From Areca catechu (lineage: Eukaryota > Streptophyta > Magnoliopsida > Arecales > Arecaceae), in assembly GCA_021397845.1 (NCBI GenBank), contig CM038038.1:64164748-64228747 (forward strand): a stretch of DNA of 64,000 nt. The letters are read 5' to 3'. Below, piece after piece: positions 50,001-56,000 of this stretch. Position 1 is the stretch's first letter. Each line of letters opens with the position of its first letter. Made by a program: the position numbers and the translations under genes. The notes under the pieces were generated by a model, which was given only the letters and a program-made list of their open reading frames with translations, was not told the DNA's origin and ran no database searches.

Positions 50001-53000
50001 CATGCAATCAACTAATGTCATACTCCGGATCTTTCTTCCTCCTTGATGGATCCATACTTGAATATTTAAATTAAAGATAAGGTTAATAACATTTATTAAT
50101 TAATACTTTATTAACCTGTTTTTTTATTTTTTAAATTATAATTATAATTTTTTAATTTTTTAATTTAAAAAACTTTAAAAATAAAAATATTATAAAAAAA
50201 ATTGATCTTGGATTCATGTAGGATTCTATCATACATGCTATATTTTTTTAAGACCCTCGAAATGCATTAAAAGCCAATTTTTCTTCAATTTAAGACTTAG
50301 AGCCCAATTCATAAGACACATCAAAACTTGGATAAATCGATATGAAATTTATAATGAGAGTAGCTTACGAGCCTCAGATTAATAATTTATAATTACAATT
50401 TTTTTACTTATTATTTTTTTATTCATTTTTAATTCAAAATTAATTTTTAATTTAAAAAATTATATACTTAATAAAAAATCAAGATTTTAGTATCATTGTG
50501 TAGATCTATCTTAGATCTACCACGTACTCTAAAATCATGGCCAACAAAAAAAAATTGATAGTATTTTTTTTTAATTTTCTATTTTGGATAAATTTCAAAA
50601 AAAAGAGGGGAGAGGGAATGAGGGGAAAGGAAAGCTATACATACCTTGATTCTACCTTCTTTTTCAATTTCTGGATGTCTGATTGCCTTGAAATGGAGAA
50701 AAAATAAAGGATTTTTCGTTCATTGAGTCGAATGTCAAAAGACAACAGTGAGAGCAAGAGAGCTCTCCGTTTGCTCTCTTAAGAAGCCAAAACAACGGCC
50801 TCTCCCCCCCCCCCCCTACGTGGCTACAGTAGCCAATAGTGAAAGGCAAAAAAAATTAAAGAAAAACCGGTTCGAACCGGCCGAACCAATCAGTTCAGCA
50901 TGGTTCTGATCAGTTCAGGTCTGGTTTGGTCCGGTTCTGGACCGGTTTGGGCCGGTATATAATTTTTTTTTATTTTTAAAATGGGTAGGAACGGAATTAT
51001 GTGGCTGAACCGTGCCGGCCGGCCACCGGTCCGGTTCAGTACGTCCCGAACTGGCCGGTTTGGCACATTTCGGCATTCTTTGGTTTTACATGTTCCAACA
51101 GGTTTCTTGTAAATCCATTTTGAGTTGAACTGAATTGGTATTTAACTTATTTGCTTTATGAATGGTCAGTTTTATTCAAGTTGCTTTCGTTCTCCCGTCT
51201 TGCTAGTCCAACTTTACATGTAGATAGTAATCCTCTTATAGTGATATTACAGTATGTACATTTTGGTATCAAACTGGTTCTAATTCATTCAGTTGTGCAT
51301 GGTTGTCAAAGCCATGGTTGGCTGGCATACATTGAATATGCTAGTTTGGAGATCCATGCATGTGCAGTTGGCCATGTTTATTGCCTTATATGATTGTGTT
51401 GGGAAGATGACACGCCACTTGATGCACCTTTTGGACAAGTCATCAACCCCTTTAATGCTAAATCAAGGGCCAGCTCATCTTCCCCATTTGAGGGAGCTAA
51501 CAGATTTATGGTAGGCATCAAACCCTTGAGCTTGCTAAGTTCAATTGGATGCTTCAAAATTGTAGGACTTTTTCTATTGAGTCACCAATATTCGTAGGTT
51601 TGGGGTAACCATGGATGTCCTGGAGAATAAGAACATAGAAATTGGAGCATTGAAAGTTTGAAACTATAAAGCTACACACCATTTGGTGGGAGAATATACA
51701 CTGATATCTAAGCAAGCATTGGAAAGAATATTGGTTGGCCGAAGATGAAACACCTATGTTGCCACTTTCTCTTGATATAGTATTCTTTTTCTCTTTATCA
51801 ACATTATATTAATGCTTGGGAAAGTAGACATCGCTGACTATGAGAGGTTCTTTAAAATCCTTGCTTTGGTCATGCCCATACGAAAATGCACCTGTGTAGC
51901 CACTTCCTCAACAAGTTTTGGTTTTGATATATGAGAAGATTGTTGATCGCATTATGTGGTGTATGAATGATGCCGACCACAAGGCATTTCTTGTAGAGAA
52001 AGAGTATGCACAGATCGGAGAGGACCTACTGATGTGCATGCTATTGTGTATGCCAGATCTTTCTTCTCCAAGGGGGCCAAAACATCTAGCATTATTCAGA
52101 GACCACCATTATCTGTCTGGGTAGCTTGAGGTGGTTTTGAGCAGGTGATTCCTTGTAAGCCTCAGCACATGATAAGAATGCTACTTGCTTACTATACTGG
52201 TGTAGATAACAACTGGAACAACAATCGTGATGAACGTGACAGTCCTTGATTGATGAGAGTTGGTGATCCCATTTATGATGATGAGCCAGATAATGAACCT
52301 ACCAATGGGCTTGATGGAGATTAAGGAAAAAGCTGTGGTCTGTGGATCATGATGTCCACACCTATGGTTGGAGAATGGGGATGACAATTGGCTTCATGAT
52401 CCACATATTTTACACTTGTTGCAGCACTAGTGAATGAGTGCAAAATCATAATGACGATGGTTCATACAAGAATATTGTCTCACTGAAGTCACTAACAAGC
52501 TCTAAAGGTGGAAAATCTCATCATACACAAATTGTTTGGTCCAATGAAGCCAATGGGTCCAAGATTGACTTGTATACATCTCAACTGGTAATACTTTTGA
52601 TAATAGTGGATTGCATCATGTAACTTTAATAGACGCTTGCCACATATGCTGCAAAGTTGTCCTTAGCAATGGACTAGTAGGTGACTCACTAAAATAAAAA
52701 ATATACACCTAAAAGATGGCATAAAGATTTTGCTCCTGCCCATGAAAGATGGAACCTCATTAAATATAAAGAAGGAAGATCCGAGTCTCCTTATTGCAAG
52801 AGCTTTCTTGATGAATGCAAGTGTTTCAGTTGCATCCAGAATTCCAGCTAGTCATTCACAATGAGGCTGACTAAACATCAGCAATTGAAGACATAAAGCC
52901 AGTACTTAGTGAAGATCTATCTTTTATTTGCTTAGTAATTTTAAATATGTTTTGTATTTTGTAATTATATCTTCTCACTTGAGGTTCAAGTTAATTGCAC

Positions 53001-56000
53001 TTGCTTCAATTCATGCTTAAATCTTAGGTAGAGAAATGTCATAGCTTTTATCCATTGATTTAACCAAGAGTCCTAAGGGCTTAGAACTCTTGGCGCCCAT
53101 ATTGGTGTACGCATTTTTTAAGGGGCGCAGAAGGACCAAGAGTCCTGCTATTAAATCACCTTTTTGGTGATAAGCCTGAGCCCTATCCTCTCTAATAGGC
53201 ACCCATTTGGACTGGATTTGATATGTCAAAATATGTAATAATGGGCATGATTTCATAAAGGGATTTGATGCTTGGAATATGTGGTACATGGGATGTGCTA
53301 GAGTCCTTTTGCTTATCAATCACCTTTTTCCAGATAAGCCTTTCTAATTTATATGTCTATTGGGGTGTTGGACCAAGTCTTTAATTCTGGAATTAAAGAC
53401 TAATTATTAGTTTTTTCCGAAGAGTTGCGATAAGCAACTCTTGGTACAAAAATGTTAGTGAAACAACGTTTCATTTTGCACCTTTCTGCCAAAAGACTCA
53501 TGCTTGAAGGGTCTTATCTGATATGTTAAATATCATATTAGAGGCTGATGAAAGGGTGTATTAGGCGCCTCCTCTTTTTCTATTTAAAGGTTTCGGTGAT
53601 TAAAACCAAAGCATTCGAAGTTTGCCCTGACAACTCTCTTGTTAGGACAAGTCTTTTATTTTAAGACAAGTTTGCCATTTTAAGATAAGAGCTTAGGAAG
53701 AGAATTAGAAAGGATAATAGGATAGTAAGAAAGTTTTCGAAGAGGTTTTGAGGTACTCTTCAAAAGGGAAATGATCCTGGAAGAGAAGAAAGGCTGCTGA
53801 AGGAAGAAAGGCTACCAGAAGGAGTCGAGCAAGAAAGAGGAGTACTTCCTTGATCCAGTTCTTGTGTGGATCACCTCTGGAGGACACACTTGTTTGCCTA
53901 GTGGAATAAAGGATATTAGCATTGTATTTTTCTATTTCCTAATATTTTGTCTTGTTAATTGATATAATCAAGGGAGTCCTAGGTCTAGGGTTTCGACTGA
54001 CTAGGATTTCAAGGATTAAAATTTTGAAATCCAGTCTTTCATTGTGCAACCGTAACCCGACAATTTGTTTATTATTTTAAATATTTTTAACGGTACCATC
54101 CCGTACTGTCCGGTACGGGGCGTATCGTACCGGCCAAGAGCCGGTACGGTTTGCCACCCAAAAACGTTCCAAAGACCGGATCGGTGAAAAAAAATAAAAA
54201 TTTTTTTTTCTGTACTGGTACGGCGGTACTGTACCGTACCGGTATGAACCGTCCGGTTCGGGTCGGTTCGGGCTTGGTTCAGCTCGGTTCGTCCCGGTTC
54301 GGATCGGTATAGTGAGAGGGGGGGAGAGTTTGTTTTTTTTAAAATTCAGCATGGCGGTACACGTGCCGGTACGGGTCCCGATACTGGTTCAGCGGACCTT
54401 GCTTATAAGTAAAAGTTATCTTGAGGTTTTTTTTGAGGGGTATGTAGATCTTACCCTACTTGATAACATATTTTAAAGTCAACTTAAAACATCATTTTGT
54501 CTTTATTTATTGGGGGATCATTATAGTGTTTTTGGTCGAGGATTTTGGAGAAAGCATTCCTCCCCCAAAAAACACTTGTCTTAATTTAATGCTTAAATTC
54601 ATGAATCTAGGGTTGCTTAGCAACAATTTTGAGGAAAATAACATATTCCTTGTGTTAAAAAACTTGCCAATTCTTGTGTTTTTGGCTAGCAAAAAATTAA
54701 GAAAAAAACTGTAAGTGGAGGATATAACTTGCTATGATGATTTCTTTGGTTTTGTTCTTTTTTTTTTTTTTTTTGATGTAATTTTTGGGCTTTGATCTTT
54801 CAAAAACTCGATATGGACTTTATGGAGGCTTGCATTTTTTGTCTATCCTATAAACTTTGCACAGCAAAAACTAAGTTGGAAGATTTTCAAATTAACCAAA
54901 GAAAACTAAAAGGTTTCATTGCCTTATTGGCTTGCTATATAGTGGTATCAACCATGACCGGGCACAAAAATATCAGGATGGTATCCAACGGTTCCCGGGA
55001 CCTCCAGTACCATCCCCATGCCCTGTGCCAATCAAGCCCTAACACTGTAAATACTGGGCAGCACAGATTGGCAAGGCCAACATCTTAATCCACGGAATCA
55101 TTAATCTTTGGTGGTCTCTATCAGGTTCCTATCGAACATAGAACATTGATAGTATATGAATGGAAATTATAATTTGTTAGAAAACTTCTGGCACAAAGAT
55201 TTTTCTGGTAACCACTATTTAATCAGAGGACCTAACATTTATTGACGGAATGAAAGTCATGACACTCTGATAGGTCACTTAAGGGGTTTGCTACAATTGG
55301 AAACTAAAACCCAAGTTGACCAGTGTTCTTGTTCCTTTGTTCTCTGTGTCTAGGTCTTTATGGCTGGCCCTTGTGATGATGTAGGCATGAGAAACAGAGT
55401 ACTGTCTCTTTTCTGGCCGACTTACTTCTCCAATCATGGTAAGCGGAGGAATTATATGTTCAATGGGGTTACATTAGAACCATGTGGCCCTCATGTCTTT
55501 GTAGTTGATTTCCAGAAGTTCTGTTTCATATGCCCTTGTCCATATGAAAATCTACATCATCTTTTCTTGTTGAGATAAAGAGCATCAAAGTGGATATTAT
55601 TGCTATCCTTTTAGAACTAGTATGTGTTTCAGAATTAGGGCACTGTGCTCTATTTTTCAAACATACGTAGGTTTGCATTCATGCTAGGAGTGTAGGACTC
55701 ATGTCATAGCTTGCATCATGTAGTTCCAGAAATGATCTAATACATGCCTTATGCACACTGTGCACTGGGCGCCCACCCCATCCAACATAATATGATTGTA
55801 GTAGATGACCAGAATGCTAATGGATGTCCAACCATGTTGCACTTATAGTAGCCCACTATTCTCTTTGGCAGGCCTCTTCATTTGCCAGAACTCAATGCCT
55901 CTTCAGTAATTTCTTCTTCAATGAAAGTACTTGTGTCTGCAGCTTTGATCTGATAACAAATGTCAGAATCTAACTAATGTACCACGAAGTCCTTGGAAAT

